Assembly (NCBI GenBank): GCA_045039925.1
Contig: CP108400.1
Location: 4,402,001 to 4,466,000, forward strand
Length of the DNA stretch: 64,000 nucleotides
DNA from: Yinghuangia sp045039925
GTDB taxonomy: Bacteria; Actinomycetota; Actinomycetes; Streptomycetales; Streptomycetaceae
Reading direction: 5' to 3'
In this document: in pieces, positions 53,262 through 62,477 of the stretch
How positions within the stretch are numbered: position 1 is the stretch's first letter
How the letters are laid out: every line of letters begins with the position of its first letter
Notes under the pieces: generated by a model
The model's input: the letters and a program-made list of their open reading frames with translations, nothing else
What the model was told of the DNA's origin: nothing
Database searches by the model: none
Program-made: the position numbers and the translations under genes

Positions 53262-55022
53262 CTAGACCGCGTCACGCGTCCACGAGTCGAGCTCGGGATT
53301 GTCTCCGCACTTCTGCAGCGCGGAAGCCTTGGCCTCCGAGTAGCCGACGACCACGGCCTCGCGGTCTCTACCCCAGGCCGAGGCTTCGGTCGTACCGTTC
53401 GGGCGGTGCTCCGCACGCCGGACCACAGGCTGATCAGTGAACTGCGGCTCCCACTCCCACAGCCACATCGACCGCGGCACATGGTCGCCCTGGCGGACCA
53501 GTTGCTCCGTTCCGTCCGCCCTGTAGACGGCAGGCCCGACCTGCCAAATCTCCGCCCGCTCAGGCGGCCGTGCGTGCACCTTCTTGAGACCGCCGGGGAC
53601 ATTCCGCACCCACCAGTCCATCGACCACGCCTCGACCGCGACCGCGGTCCCGCCGTCGAGCCGCCACTGCTCGGCGACTGCCTCGGCGGTGTCCAAGTCC
53701 CAGAAGCCCTGCTCGGATTGCCCTCGCAACCGCAGCACGAACACCTTGCGGGCGTCATCCGACTCCGGCAGCACCAGGTCGTCGGGGTCCTCCCCGGACC
53801 TGAGCGCCTTCTCGATCGTCTCCATCGCGGCATCGTCGGCCTCGGGCAGCAAGTGCCCGTACTGGTCGGATGTCGTGGTGATGCTCTCGTGGCCCAGGCG
53901 CCGCTGCACGTACGTGAGGCTGTGTCCGGCAGAGATCAGCGCGGCGACATGGGAGTGCCGCAGGTCGTGCGGCGTCGGGTGCTTCTCCGACGGCAGAGTG
54001 CCCGCCTCGTGCGCGCGGGCGACTGCGGCTACCCACCAGTCGTAGAACGTCGAGTAGGGCAGCCTGCCGCCCTTGCCGTTGTGGTAGATCAAATCGTTCG
54101 GGCTGAGCGATGACAGGCCGGCGTCCACGTAGCCTTGCCACGTCGTCTCGGGGATACGGATGCGGCGCCGCGATGCCTTCGACTTGGGCTTGCCCAAGTA
54201 GTACCCGCCGCCCTCCTGTCTCTTCCAAGCCCGCGCGATGCGGACCTTGGGTTTGCCATCCGACACATCACGAAAGACATGGCGCTTCCCAAGTGCCGTG
54301 ATCTCGCCCCACCGCGCTCCCGTGCTGTACAAGTCGCGCACGAGCCTCTTGCCCTGGGGCTGCGTGAACTCCGACGCGACCGCTTCCACTTCCTCCGGCA
54401 AGAGGAAGGTCATGTCCTCGTCGTCATCGTCCGCGCCGTCGTCGTCGACTCGCGGCAAGCGCGTCAGATCGCACGGGTTCCGGGCGCGCAACGGGGGTTC
54501 CTCTTGCACCGCCTCTTTCAGGATGCTCGACAGGAGACCGTGCAGGTTCTTCAACGTCTTCGGCGACATCAGCTTGTGCTGAGATCCGCGCCAGACCTTC
54601 GTCTTCGCCATGGTGTTGACCCAGGCCGAGACGGTGGCCTTGCTGAAGTGCTCGGTGGACCGGACGTCGCAGTTCCCGAAGGTCGGGAGGATGTACGTCT
54701 CCAGCTCCTTGCGGATCGCGTCTTTGTAGCGGTCCTCCACGCCGGTGCGGTTCTTCACCGACTCGCGGGCGTAGTTGTCGAACCGGTACCGCAGCTCGTC
54801 CTCGGTCGCCGCGGCCTGGTCGATGTAGCCGAGGCCCTTCACCCAGCCCGGCGGCCAGTTGTTGCCGTTGTCGTCGACGGCCTTCTTGAAGATCTCGGCC
54901 GCTATCTCGTCGTCGAAGCGCTCGGACTGAGGGTCGCCCTTCCGGCCGCCGCCAGTACGCCATTTGACCTGGTAGGAGGTGACTTCCCCGTGCCTGTTTC
55001 GTCGCGTAACGATCCACGCCAT
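53262..55022 (-). CDS. int: Tyrosine integrase
   Basis: A 586-residue integrase. An N-terminal Arm-type domain (1-60) and a core-binding helical domain (80-175) precede the catalytic domain (205-400): R237 in GARWGE, K278/K280, H352 and R355 in HDLRHSH, H378 in LGHES, Y388 in SDQYGH. A C-terminal extension of about 185 residues (with TAEAVAEQWRLDGGTAVAVE and REAVVVGYSEAKA) is not usual. ATG at 55022 is chosen; the frame runs on through the tRNA-Leu gene, which cannot be coding. It sits next to the attachment site and should recombine at it. Confidence 0.92.
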   Translation of the reverse strand: MAWIVTRRNRHGEVTSYQVKWRTGGGRKGDPQSERFDDEIAAEIFKKAVDDNGNNWPPGWVKGLGYIDQAAATEDELRYRFDNYARESVKNRTGVEDRYKDAIRKELETYILPTFGNCDVRSTEHFSKATVSAWVNTMAKTKVWRGSQHKLMSPKTLKNLHGLLSSILKEAVQEEPPLRARNPCDLTRLPRVDDDGADDDDEDMTFLLPEEVEAVASEFTQPQGKRLVRDLYSTGARWGEITALGKRHVFRDVSDGKPKVRIARAWKRQEGGGYYLGKPKSKASRRRIRIPETTWQGYVDAGLSSLSPNDLIYHNGKGGRLPYSTFYDWWVAAVARAHEAGTLPSEKHPTPHDLRHSHVAALISAGHSLTYVQRRLGHESITTTSDQYGHLLPEADDAAMETIEKALRSGEDPDDLVLPESDDARKVFVLRLRGQSEQGFWDLDTAEAVAEQWRLDGGTAVAVEAWSMDWWVRNVPGGLKKVHARPPERAEIWQVGPAVYRADGTEQLVRQGDHVPRSMWLWEWEPQFTDQPVVRRAEHRPNGTTEASAWGRDREAVVVGYSEAKASALQKCGDNPELDSWTRDAV

Positions 55023-55123
55023 GCACGGATAGTAGCCGTGTGCGCCCAAGGTGCGCCCACGCAAAGTCTGGGCGCCAGCGGAAACGAGCCGTTTCCGCTG
55101 GTCAAGCCCAGGTTCTACCCCCG

Positions 55124-55165
55124 TGCCCGGAGCCGGACTCGAACCGGCACGGCCGTGCGGCCAGC
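55124..55165 (-). other. Probable attachment site end (attR/attL) in tRNA-Leu 3' part
   Basis: The integrase is adjacent to the tRNA 3' end, the usual arrangement for tRNA-targeting actinobacterial elements. The core should be the 3' T-arm/acceptor part. A direct repeat of it would mark the other end; I did not find one in the window. Confidence 0.55.
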
Positions 55166-55205
55166 GAGGTTTAAGCTCGCCGTGTCTGCGTTCCACCATC
55201 CGGGC
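55124..55205 (-). tRNA. tRNA-Leu(UAA), host gene and attachment target
   Basis: On the minus strand acceptor GCCCGGA/TCCGGGC with discriminator A, anticodon loop CTTAAAC (UAA), long variable arm (TGGCCGCACGGCCG) and T arm GCCGG-TTCGAGT-CCGGC give a normal leucine tRNA of 82 nt. No CCA is encoded. Its 3' end faces the integrase gene 102 bases away, so the element probably uses the 3' part as its attachment core and keeps the gene intact. Confidence 0.93.
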
Positions 55206-55277
55206 GCGATGCCGAGCGTAGCGGCATCGAAGCACCCTGTTGACCAACCGGCCGTGACTCGGCCCGCAGACCCGCGT

Positions 55278-56606
55278 TCATCGGACACGCCTCGCGAGCG
55301 TGAGTTGCGATACGCCGAGGTATCCCGCTCGGAATCCGGCTTCGCAGTAGGCGAGGTAGAACTCCCACATGCGTCGGAACGTCGCGTCGAATCCGAGGCG
55401 CTCGACCTCCTCCGCGCGCGCCAGGAAGCCGTCGCGCCACAGGCGCAGCGTCTCCGCGTAGTGCGGTCCGAAGTCGCGGCGCTGCACGACGCGCAGCCGG
55501 GTGTGCTCGGCGAGCGCCTCGTCGATCGCCTCGGTCGAGGGGATCAGACCGCCGGGGAAGACGTACTTGTGCATCCACGTCCAGGTGTCGCGAGCCGCGC
55601 GCATGCGGTCGTCGGCCATGGTGATGGACTGCACGCACGCGCGGCCGCCGGGGGCGAGGGCCCGGTCGACGGCGGCGAAGAAGGCCGGCCAGTAGCGCTC
55701 GCCGACGGCCTCCAGCATCTCGACGCTGACCACCGCGTCGTATGTACCCGACACCTCGCGGTAGTCGCACAGCCGCACGTCGACGCGGTCGGCGACGCCG
55801 GCCTCCGCGAAGCGGCGCCGGGCGAGCGTGCGCTGCTCCTCGGACAACGTGATGGTGACGACTTCGGCGCCGCGGCCGGCGGCCCGCAGGGCGAGCTCGC
55901 CCCAGCCGGTGCCGATCTCCAGGACGCGCGTGCCCTCGCCGACCGCCGCCGCGTCGAGCACGGCGTCGATCTTCCGCCGCTGCGCGTCGGCCAGTTCGTC
56001 GCCCGGCTCGAACAGCGCCGACGAGTAGGTCATCGTCTCGTCGAGGAACAGCGCGAAGAGGTCGTTGGACAGGTCGTAGTGGCGGCTGATGTTGCCGCGG
56101 GCTCCGGAGGGGGTGTTCTCCTCGTCGGCCGGGCGCACCGCGACGGCCCAGCGGCGCAGCTTCTGCAGCGGCTTGGGGACGAGGCTGCCGAGGCGGCGGG
56201 CGAACACGGTGAGCACGCCGGTGGGGTCGTCGGCGTCCCACGCGCCGGTCATCCACGCCTCGCCGAAGCCGATCAGGCCGTCGGCGCCGATGCGGCGGTA
56301 GAACTCGTCGGGCCGCACGATGCGCATGACCGGGTCGCCGAAGCCGCCGCCGCCGACCACGCGCCCGCCGGGCAGGTGCACGCGGACCCGGAGTCCGCGC
56401 ACGGCGCCCAGGAAGATGCGTCTGGCGGCAAGGGCCCGCGCGGGCACGTCCGGGACCTCGGCGAGACCGGGCCACCGCTCGGCGTCCGGGCCGCTCCCCC
56501 GCCGGGCCGCGGAACCGGCGGTTCCGAGCGTGGTTCGCAGGCGCGGTGCGGAACCGCTGCCCGGACCTGTGCTCGGCCTGCCGGTGCTCGTCGTACTCGT
56601 GCTCAC
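55278..56606 (-). CDS. Cyclopropane-fatty-acyl-phospholipid synthase-type methyltransferase
   Basis: A 442-residue host enzyme: SAM-dependent methyltransferase of the CFA synthase family, with NISRHYDLSNDLFALFLDET, VLEIGTGWGELALRAAGRGA, YDAVVSVEMLEAVGERYWPA and QSITMADDRMRAARDTWTW. The first 60 residues are a variable Ser/Gly/Arg-rich head. It would methylenate or methylate acyl chains or a related lipid. It lies just downstream of the tRNA-Leu gene in the direction away from the prophage, part of the conserved host block. Confidence 0.85.
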   Translation of the reverse strand: MSTSTTSTGRPSTGPGSGSAPRLRTTLGTAGSAARRGSGPDAERWPGLAEVPDVPARALAARRIFLGAVRGLRVRVHLPGGRVVGGGGFGDPVMRIVRPDEFYRRIGADGLIGFGEAWMTGAWDADDPTGVLTVFARRLGSLVPKPLQKLRRWAVAVRPADEENTPSGARGNISRHYDLSNDLFALFLDETMTYSSALFEPGDELADAQRRKIDAVLDAAAVGEGTRVLEIGTGWGELALRAAGRGAEVVTITLSEEQRTLARRRFAEAGVADRVDVRLCDYREVSGTYDAVVSVEMLEAVGERYWPAFFAAVDRALAPGGRACVQSITMADDRMRAARDTWTWMHKYVFPGGLIPSTEAIDEALAEHTRLRVVQRRDFGPHYAETLRLWRDGFLARAEEVERLGFDATFRRMWEFYLAYCEAGFRAGYLGVSQLTLARRVR

Positions 56607-56740
56607 TGCGCTCGCCTCACTCCCGCTGCATGTCGACTTTCCTACGTTTCCCAGCAGCGGCGTGAATGACGCTCGTTTTCGTCCGTTTGCCGGGCGTACG
56701 GAACCGGATCACACGGAACCGGTCGTACCCGGGCAACGCG

Positions 56741-56777
56741 TCAGGGCCCGTACCCCTTCCCGGGGTACGGGCCCTGA
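56741..56777 (-). terminator. Hairpin terminator after the NADH dehydrogenase gene
   Basis: A 16-bp perfect stem TCAGGGCCCGTACCCC with a five-base loop, downstream of the stop at 56,829. Confidence 0.75.
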
Positions 56778-56828
56778 CGGTCGATCAGGTGCGGTCCGCG
56801 CGTCGTGCGTGCGGCGGCCGCCGTGCGG

Positions 56829-58187
56829 TCAGGCGCTCTTGCTCGCCGCGGCCTCGGGGGCCGGGGCGGGCGGCAGCGCCGCCTCCGCGAACTCGTCGCG
56901 CGGGTGCTCCATGGAGCCGAGCGAGACGATCTCGCGGCGGAAGAACATCGCGAGCGTCCAGTCCGCGACGATGCGCGTCTTCCGGTTGAAGGTCGGCATC
57001 GCGTACATGTGGTACGTGCGGTGGAACAGCCACGCCGGCAGGCCCTTGAGCTTGAACCTGCCGAACATGATGGCGACGCCCTTGTGCAGGCCGAGGCCGG
57101 CGACCGCGCCCAGGTTCTTGTGCTTGTACTCGCCCGGCGGGAAGTCGCGCATCACGCTGATGACGTTGTCGCCGAGCTGCTTGGCCTGGCGTACCGCGTG
57201 CTGGGCGTTCGGCGGGCACCACGCGCCCTCGCCCGCGGCGAGGTCGGGCACCTGCGCGTTGTCACCGGCCGCGAACACGTGGTCCATGCCGGTGACCTGG
57301 AGCGTCGGGCGGGTGTCGACGTGGCCGCGCGGGCCGAGCGGCAGGCCGAAGTCGGCGAGCGCCGGATTGGGCTTGACGCCCGCGGTCCACACGATGGTGG
57401 ACGCGTCGAACTCGGTGCCGTCCGACAGCACGCAGTGCTTGTCGACGCAGGACTGGAGGGACGTCTCGAGGTAGAACTCGATGCCGCGCTCCTTGAGCTT
57501 CTTCAAGGTCCACTTGCCGAGTTCGTCGCCGACCTCGGGGAGGATGCGGTGCATCGCCTCGACCATGATGAAGCGCATGTCGTCGCGGCTGATGTTCTTG
57601 TAGTACTTCACCGCGTCGCGGGCCATGTCCTCGATCTCCGCGAGGGCCTCGATGCCGGCGAAGCCGCCGCCGACGAACGCGAAGGTCAGCGCCTTGCGGC
57701 GGATCTCCGGGTCGGTGGTGGAGTCGGCGACGTCGAGCTGGCCGAGCACGTGGTTGCGGAGGGCGATGGCCTCTTCGATGGTCTTGAAGCCGATGCCGTT
57801 CTCCGCGAGACCGGGGATCGGGAACGTGCGGGATATCGAGCCGAGGGCGACGACCAGGTAGTCGAACTCGTGGTCGTACGCCTCGCCGACGATCGGGACG
57901 ATGCGGGCGACCTTGCGGTCCTGGTCGATGACCGTGACCCGGCCGGTGACGACGTCGGCCTTGGGGAGGGCGCGACGCAGCGGGACGACGACGTGGCGCG
58001 GCGAGAGGCTGCCCGCGGCTGCCTCGGGCAGGAAGGGCTGGTACGTCATGTACGACCGCGGGTCCACGACCGTGACGGAGACCTCTCCGTACTTGGCCTT
58101 CTTGAGGATGCGCTGTGCGGCGTACAGGCCGACGTACCCGCCGCCGACGACGAGGATGCGGTGGCGACGGTCCTTGTTGCTGCTCAT
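56829..58187 (-). CDS. ndh: Type II NADH dehydrogenase (FAD-dependent)
   Basis: A 452-residue protein with two Rossmann motifs (ILVVGGGYVGLYAAQRIL; FAFVGGGFAGIEALAEI), YMTYQPFLPEAA, and VFAAGDNAQVPD for FAD. It ends with an amphipathic membrane-binding tail. It transfers electrons from NADH to quinone without pumping protons, at the membrane. ATG at 58187 is chosen. It is a single-gene unit between terminator and a 399-base gap. Confidence 0.9.
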   Translation of the reverse strand: MSSNKDRRHRILVVGGGYVGLYAAQRILKKAKYGEVSVTVVDPRSYMTYQPFLPEAAAGSLSPRHVVVPLRRALPKADVVTGRVTVIDQDRKVARIVPIVGEAYDHEFDYLVVALGSISRTFPIPGLAENGIGFKTIEEAIALRNHVLGQLDVADSTTDPEIRRKALTFAFVGGGFAGIEALAEIEDMARDAVKYYKNISRDDMRFIMVEAMHRILPEVGDELGKWTLKKLKERGIEFYLETSLQSCVDKHCVLSDGTEFDASTIVWTAGVKPNPALADFGLPLGPRGHVDTRPTLQVTGMDHVFAAGDNAQVPDLAAGEGAWCPPNAQHAVRQAKQLGDNVISVMRDFPPGEYKHKNLGAVAGLGLHKGVAIMFGRFKLKGLPAWLFHRTYHMYAMPTFNRKTRIVADWTLAMFFRREIVSLGSMEHPRDEFAEAALPPAPAPEAAASKSA

Positions 58188-58586
58188 GTCAGGAAGTATC
58201 CCGGAGCTGAAGGGGGTTCGGTCGGGAGCCCGACGGCAACCGCCCCACACCCCCGTGATACCCTGCGCGGTTTTGTTTTCCGGGGTGCCCGCCTGCGGAT
58301 GTCCGGGCCGCGACCCCCGAACGCCTTGGTATCCCAACCGGGGCCCCGGACCACGTCGATGACCTGCAACGATCCGCGCGGGCCGGGCTCTCCCGACGGC
58401 CGTGTGATCCCCGTCATGATCTTGGGAACGAGTCCATGACGGGGTCAACCAACCCGTGCGCCGGACGCCCCGACCCGCGAACGCCCCCACTTAGCCCCAA
58501 GGTGACGAAAAGAATCGGCGCCACCCATGTGAAGAGTTTCACAAACAAAGTCGCCAAATATCCCGAGGCGTGGGACGACCCCGCGA
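58188..58586. other. Intergenic region between ndh and the Ppx/GppA gene
   Basis: I see no clear gene here. The stretch probably holds the ndh promoter; no canonical -10/-35 pair was certain. An AT-richer part around 58,530-58,560 may mark a promoter or terminator. Confidence 0.5.
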
Positions 58587-59543
58587 TCAGGCGAGTACGG
58601 ACCAGGCGATTCCATCCAGAATGTCGTGTTCCGAGACCACGACCTCGCGGGCCCCGACGCGCTCCATGATGGTCAGCAGGACGAGCGCCCCCGCCCCGAT
58701 GACGTCGACGCGGCCCGGGTGCATGACCGGGATCGCGGCGCGCTCGTCGTGGGTGCTCGCGAGCAGGCGCTCGGTGATCTCGCGGACCCGGTCCACCCCG
58801 ATGCGCGAGTGGTGGATGACCCGCGGGTCGTACTCGGGCAGGTCGAGCGCGATGCCGGCCACGGTGGCGACCGAACCGGCCAGGCCCACCACGGTCTTGG
58901 CGCGGTCCAGCGGCACCGCCTCGGCGGCCAGGTCGATCGCGGCCTCGATGTCCGCTTTCGCGGCGGCGATCTCGGCGGGGGTCGGCGGGTCGGAGCGCAG
59001 GTGGCGCTCGGTCATACGGACGCAGCCGACGTTCACCGACCGGGCCGCCTCGACGTGGTCGCCGCCGAGGACGAACTCGGTCGAGCCGCCGCCGATGTCC
59101 AGGACCAGGAACGGGCGTTCGAGGCCGGATGCGCCGGCGGCCGACGGGTCGGCCCCGGCGAGTTCGCGGGTGGCCCCCGTGAAGGACAGCGCGGCCTCCT
59201 CGTCGCCCGTGACGACCTCGGGCTCGACGCCCAGGATCTCGCGTACGCCGTTGCGGAAGTCCTCGCGGTTCTCGGCGTCCCGGCTCGCACTCGTCGCGAC
59301 GAAGCGCAGCCGCTTGGCGCCCAGCGCGTCGATGGCCTCGCGGTAGTCGCGGCAGGCGGCGAACGTACGCTCCAGCGCCTCGGGGGCGAGCCGCCCCGTC
59401 GTGTCGACGCCCTGCCCGAGCCGCACGATGCGCATGCGGCGGTCGAGGTCCGTCAGGCTTCCGGTGTCCGGGTCGAGGTCGGCGACCAGGAGGCGGATCG
59501 AGTTGGTGCCGCAGTCGATCGCGGCCACGCGTTCGGTCGTCAC
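58587..59543 (-). CDS. Ppx/GppA-type exopolyphosphatase
   Basis: A 318-residue protein of the ASKHA fold: VAAIDCGTNSIRLLVADLDP (phosphate 1), LGQGVDTTGRLAPEALERTF, FLVLDIGGGSTEFVLGGDHV (phosphate 2), and a C-terminal part with SEHDILDGIAWSVL. It removes phosphate from polyphosphate or pppGpp. GTG at 59543 overlaps the stop of the DUF501 gene. Confidence 0.9.
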   Translation of the reverse strand: MTTERVAAIDCGTNSIRLLVADLDPDTGSLTDLDRRMRIVRLGQGVDTTGRLAPEALERTFAACRDYREAIDALGAKRLRFVATSASRDAENREDFRNGVREILGVEPEVVTGDEEAALSFTGATRELAGADPSAAGASGLERPFLVLDIGGGSTEFVLGGDHVEAARSVNVGCVRMTERHLRSDPPTPAEIAAAKADIEAAIDLAAEAVPLDRAKTVVGLAGSVATVAGIALDLPEYDPRVIHHSRIGVDRVREITERLLASTHDERAAIPVMHPGRVDVIGAGALVLLTIMERVGAREVVVSEHDILDGIAWSVLA

Positions 59544-60151
59544 GAGTCCCCTCGGTTCTTGGTACCGGTGCCGCCGCCCTGGGTGGCGGGGCCGGTGTCG
59601 GCGGCCGACTCGGAGGTCGAGCCGGAGTTCTCGTCGGAGTTCGCGTCGGCGTGGGGGTCGGGGTCGGTGCTGCCGTCGGGGGCCACGCACGGCCCCTTCC
59701 TCCACCACTCCGGGAGCGCGGCCAGCGCCTCGTCGCCCAGCGGGTTCACGCCCGGTCCCGCGGCGAGCGAGTGCGCGACGAGCACGTGCAGGCACTTGAC
59801 CCGGTCGGGCATGCCGCCCGCGGACGGAAAGCCCTCCAGCACCTCGATCGCGTCACGCCGCCGGATGTAGTCCTCGTGCGCGGCGCGGTAGCGGGCCGCC
59901 AGGTCGGCGTCCGAGGCGAGGCGCTCGTTCATCTCGCGCATAAGCCCGTCGGACTCCAGGGTCCCGATGGCCGACGCGGCCCGCGGGCACGTCAGGTAGT
60001 ACATCGTCGGGAAGGGGCTGCCGTCCTCCAGGCGCGGCGCGGTCTCGACCACGTCGGGCAGCGCGCACGGGCAACGGTGGGCGACCCCGCGCAGACCGCG
60101 CGGGGTGCGGCCGAGTTGGGCGGTGACGGAGGCGACGTCCTGCTGATCCAT
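59540..60151 (-). CDS. DUF501 protein
   Basis: A 203-residue protein: VTAQLGRTPRGLRGVAHRCP, PTMYYLTCPRAASAIGTLES, then a conserved C-terminal helix VKCLHVLVAHSLAAGPGVNP with ALAALPEWWRKG, all typical of DUF501. The tail is Asp/Ser/Gly-rich. It lies between the Ppx/GppA and FtsB genes as in other streptomycetes. Function is not known. Confidence 0.9.
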   Translation of the reverse strand: MDQQDVASVTAQLGRTPRGLRGVAHRCPCALPDVVETAPRLEDGSPFPTMYYLTCPRAASAIGTLESDGLMREMNERLASDADLAARYRAAHEDYIRRRDAIEVLEGFPSAGGMPDRVKCLHVLVAHSLAAGPGVNPLGDEALAALPEWWRKGPCVAPDGSTDPDPHADANSDENSGSTSESAADTGPATQGGGTGTKNRGDS

Positions 60152-60220
60152 GCCGGTCAGTATTTCCGATTCGGTGGGGTGGTCCGGGCGCGCGGTGGCG
60201 GCGCGGCCGGCGGACGAGGG

Positions 60221-60281
60221 GCCGGGAGCGGGCGTACGAGAGGCCGGGAGCGGGCGTACGAGAGGCCGGGAGCGGGCGTAC
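60221..60281. repeat. 22-bp tandem repeat
   Basis: Units start at 60,221, 60,243 and 60,265 (last one partial), each with GCCGGGAGCGGGCGTAC and a GAGAG end. It lies in the gap between DUF501 and the FtsB-like gene. Confidence 0.75.
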
Positions 60282-60285
60282 CGCG

Positions 60286-61044
60286 TCAGCGGCCGCCGCT
60301 CCGCGGGTCGGTGATCGTCTCGTCCGGCGGAGGCGGCGGCGCCTGGGGAGCCGTCGACGCCGTGGGCTCGGCGTCGGCCTCGCGCACGGTCGTCCACAGG
60401 CTGTCGGGCCACTCGCCCTGCGGCTTGGCCGCGCTGCCCGGGGAGGTGGTCGGCGCGGGCGGCGGGACGACCGAGTAGGGGGTGTCGCCCGGGTTGACGT
60501 AGTGGAGTTGCATGCGCGCCTGCTGGCGGACGTACGCCGGGTCCTTCCACCGCTCCAGTTCCTCGCGAAGGCGCTCGACCTCCGCGGTGTGGTCGCGCGT
60601 CTGCTCGCGCAGGTCGTCGCGTTCACGCTGCTGGCCGATGTACTGCCGGACCGGCACCACGAGGGCGATGGCCAGGACGCAGAGCACGAGCGCGAGCACA
60701 CCCGCGCGGCCGGTGAGCCGGTTGGGGCGTCCCTTGGTGCCGCCCCAGGTGATGACGATGCGGCGGCGCTTGGCCGGCTTCGGCCCCGGACTGCCCGGCG
60801 CGGCCTGCCTGTTCGCGGTGGCCTTGCGGCCCGGGGCGGCCTTCGCGGGCCGGATCGGCCTCGCGGGTCGGGCCGGGTCGGCAGGTCCGGCGGGCCTGGG
60901 CGGCCTGGCCGCCCCTCCGCCCGGACGCCGGGCCGAGCCGCCCGAGCCGCTGCCCGAGCCGTTCCGCCCGCCCGTACCGCCGGCCACCGCTCCCCTGCCC
61001 GCCTTGCCCGGTTCGGTCCCCTTGCGTGCGTCCGCGTCGGACAC
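60286..61044 (-). CDS. FtsB/DivIC-like septum formation initiator
   Basis: A 252-residue protein with a long Arg/Gly/Pro-rich cytoplasmic head (about 1-115), one membrane segment (AGVLALVLCVLAIALVVPV) at about 115-133, then a coiled coil (QYIGQQRERDDLREQTRDHT then AEVERLREELERWKDP) and a conserved end YVRQQARMQLHYVNPGDTPY. It is a member of the FtsB/DivIC divisome family. GTG at 61044 has GGGAGG upstream. Confidence 0.85.
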   Translation of the reverse strand: MSDADARKGTEPGKAGRGAVAGGTGGRNGSGSGSGGSARRPGGGAARPPRPAGPADPARPARPIRPAKAAPGRKATANRQAAPGSPGPKPAKRRRIVITWGGTKGRPNRLTGRAGVLALVLCVLAIALVVPVRQYIGQQRERDDLREQTRDHTAEVERLREELERWKDPAYVRQQARMQLHYVNPGDTPYSVVPPPAPTTSPGSAAKPQGEWPDSLWTTVREADAEPTASTAPQAPPPPPDETITDPRSGGR

Positions 61045-61106
61045 GCGCCCTCCCTGTGCCGTCGGGCCGGCCGCACGGACACCCGCGCGGCCGGTCCGAC
61101 GATGCG

Positions 61107-62393
61107 TCAGGCCTCGGCCGAGAACCGCGGGAACGCGCTGCGGCCGGCGTAGACCGCCGCGTCGTCGAGGATCTCCTCGATGCGCAGCAGCTGGTTGTAC
61201 TTGGCCACGCGCTCGGAGCGCGCCGGGGCACCGGTCTTGATCTGGCCGCAGTCGGTCGCGACGGCCAGGTCGGCGATCGTGGTGTCCTCGGTCTCGCCCG
61301 AACGGTGACTCATCATGCACCGGTAACCGTTGCGGTGGGCGAGCGACACGGCGTCGAGGGTCTCGGTGAGCGTGCCGATCTGGTTGACCTTCACCAGCAG
61401 GGCGTTGGCCGTGGCGCTGTCGATGCCGCGCTGCAGCCGCTCGGGGTTGGTGACGAACAGGTCGTCGCCGACCAGCTGGACCTTGGCGCCGAGGGTGTCG
61501 GTGAGCTGCTTCCAGCCCTCCCAGTCCTCCTCGTTCATCGGGTCCTCGATCGACACGAGCGGGTACGCCGCGACCAGCTCCGCGTAGTACGCCGCCATGT
61601 CGGCCGCCGACTTCGCGGCGCCCTCGAAGGTGTACGCGCCGTCCTTGTAGAACTCGGTCGCGGCGACGTCGAGCGCGAGCGCGATGTCGCGGCCCGGCTG
61701 GAACCCGGCCTTGCCGATCGCCTCGATGATCAGGTCCAGCGCGTCGCGGTTGCTCGGCAGGTCGGGGGCGAAGCCGCCCTCGTCGCCGATGCTGGTGGCG
61801 AGGCCGCGCGCCTTCAGCACCGACTTGAGCGCGTGGTACACCTCGGTGCCCCAGCGCACCGCGTCGGCGAAGGTCTCCGCACCGATCGGCGCGATCATGA
61901 ACTCCTGGATGTCGACGTTGGTGTCCGCGTGGGCACCGCCGTTGAGGATGTTCATCATCGGGACGGGCAGCACGTGCGCGTTCGGCCCGCCGAGGTAGCG
62001 GAACAGCGGCAGCTCGGCGGCCTCCGCGGCGGCGTGCGCGACGGCCAGCGAGACGCCCAGCATGGCGTTGGCGCCGAGGTTGGACTTGTCGGCGGTGGCG
62101 TCGAGGTCGATCATCGTCTGGTCGACGATGCGCTGCTCGTCCGCCTCGATGCCGACGATCTCGGGCTGGATCTGCTCGATGACGGCGAGGACGGCCTTCT
62201 CCACACCCTTGCCGCCGTAGCGCGACTTGTCGCCGTCGCGCAGTTCGATGGCCTCGAACGCTCCGGTGGAGGCGCCGGACGGGACCGCGGCGCGGCCCTG
62301 GCTGCCGTCGTCGAGGACCACCTCGACCTCGACCGTGGGGTTGCCGCGGGAGTCGAGAATCTCGCGAGCGTGGACGACGTCGATGGACGGCAC
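61107..62393 (-). CDS. eno: Enolase
   Basis: A 428-residue protein with the full set of enolase features: SIDVVHAREILDSRGNPTVE, PSGASTGAFEAIELRDGD, GANAMLGVSLAVAHAAAEAA, NGGAHADTNVDIQEFMIAPI, SHRSGETEDTTIADLAVATD. It converts 2-phosphoglycerate to phosphoenolpyruvate. GTG at 62393 has AAGGAGATGCT upstream. Confidence 0.97.
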   Translation of the reverse strand: MPSIDVVHAREILDSRGNPTVEVEVVLDDGSQGRAAVPSGASTGAFEAIELRDGDKSRYGGKGVEKAVLAVIEQIQPEIVGIEADEQRIVDQTMIDLDATADKSNLGANAMLGVSLAVAHAAAEAAELPLFRYLGGPNAHVLPVPMMNILNGGAHADTNVDIQEFMIAPIGAETFADAVRWGTEVYHALKSVLKARGLATSIGDEGGFAPDLPSNRDALDLIIEAIGKAGFQPGRDIALALDVAATEFYKDGAYTFEGAAKSAADMAAYYAELVAAYPLVSIEDPMNEEDWEGWKQLTDTLGAKVQLVGDDLFVTNPERLQRGIDSATANALLVKVNQIGTLTETLDAVSLAHRNGYRCMMSHRSGETEDTTIADLAVATDCGQIKTGAPARSERVAKYNQLLRIEEILDDAAVYAGRSAFPRFSAEA

Positions 62394-62477
62394 AGCATCT
62401 CCTTGGTGTTACCGGGCACGAGGGTCTGCTCGGCCGAGCCTAGTGCCTGCCTCCGGCGGAGCGGAGCGGTCGGGCCG

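Larger units (their letters stand above)
1..55140. mobile_element. Prophage / integrated temperate element (left end not resolved)
   Basis: Tyrosine integrase, immunity-type divergent repressor genes, RecT/YqaJ/RusA recombination genes, an O-like replication protein, terminase small and large subunits, portal and MuF/protease fusion lie together and share a mainly minus-strand direction. The right boundary is set by the tRNA-Leu 3' end at 55,124, beyond which normal chromosomal genes begin. The left boundary is not seen: I found no copy of the tRNA 3' end near position 1, and plus-strand genes at 1-895 may be cargo or host. Capsid, tail and lysis genes are absent from the window, so the element is either longer than the window or defective. 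Confidence 0.85.

Noticed and set aside
55022..55247. Upstream extension of the integrase into the tRNA-Leu gene
   Set aside because: The in-frame region includes the tRNA, which would not be coding; ATG 55022 gives a normal N-terminus.
54135..56669. 844-codon plus-strand frame crossing integrase, tRNA-Leu and the CFA gene
   Set aside because: It runs through a tRNA and two real genes; an artefact of GC-rich DNA.
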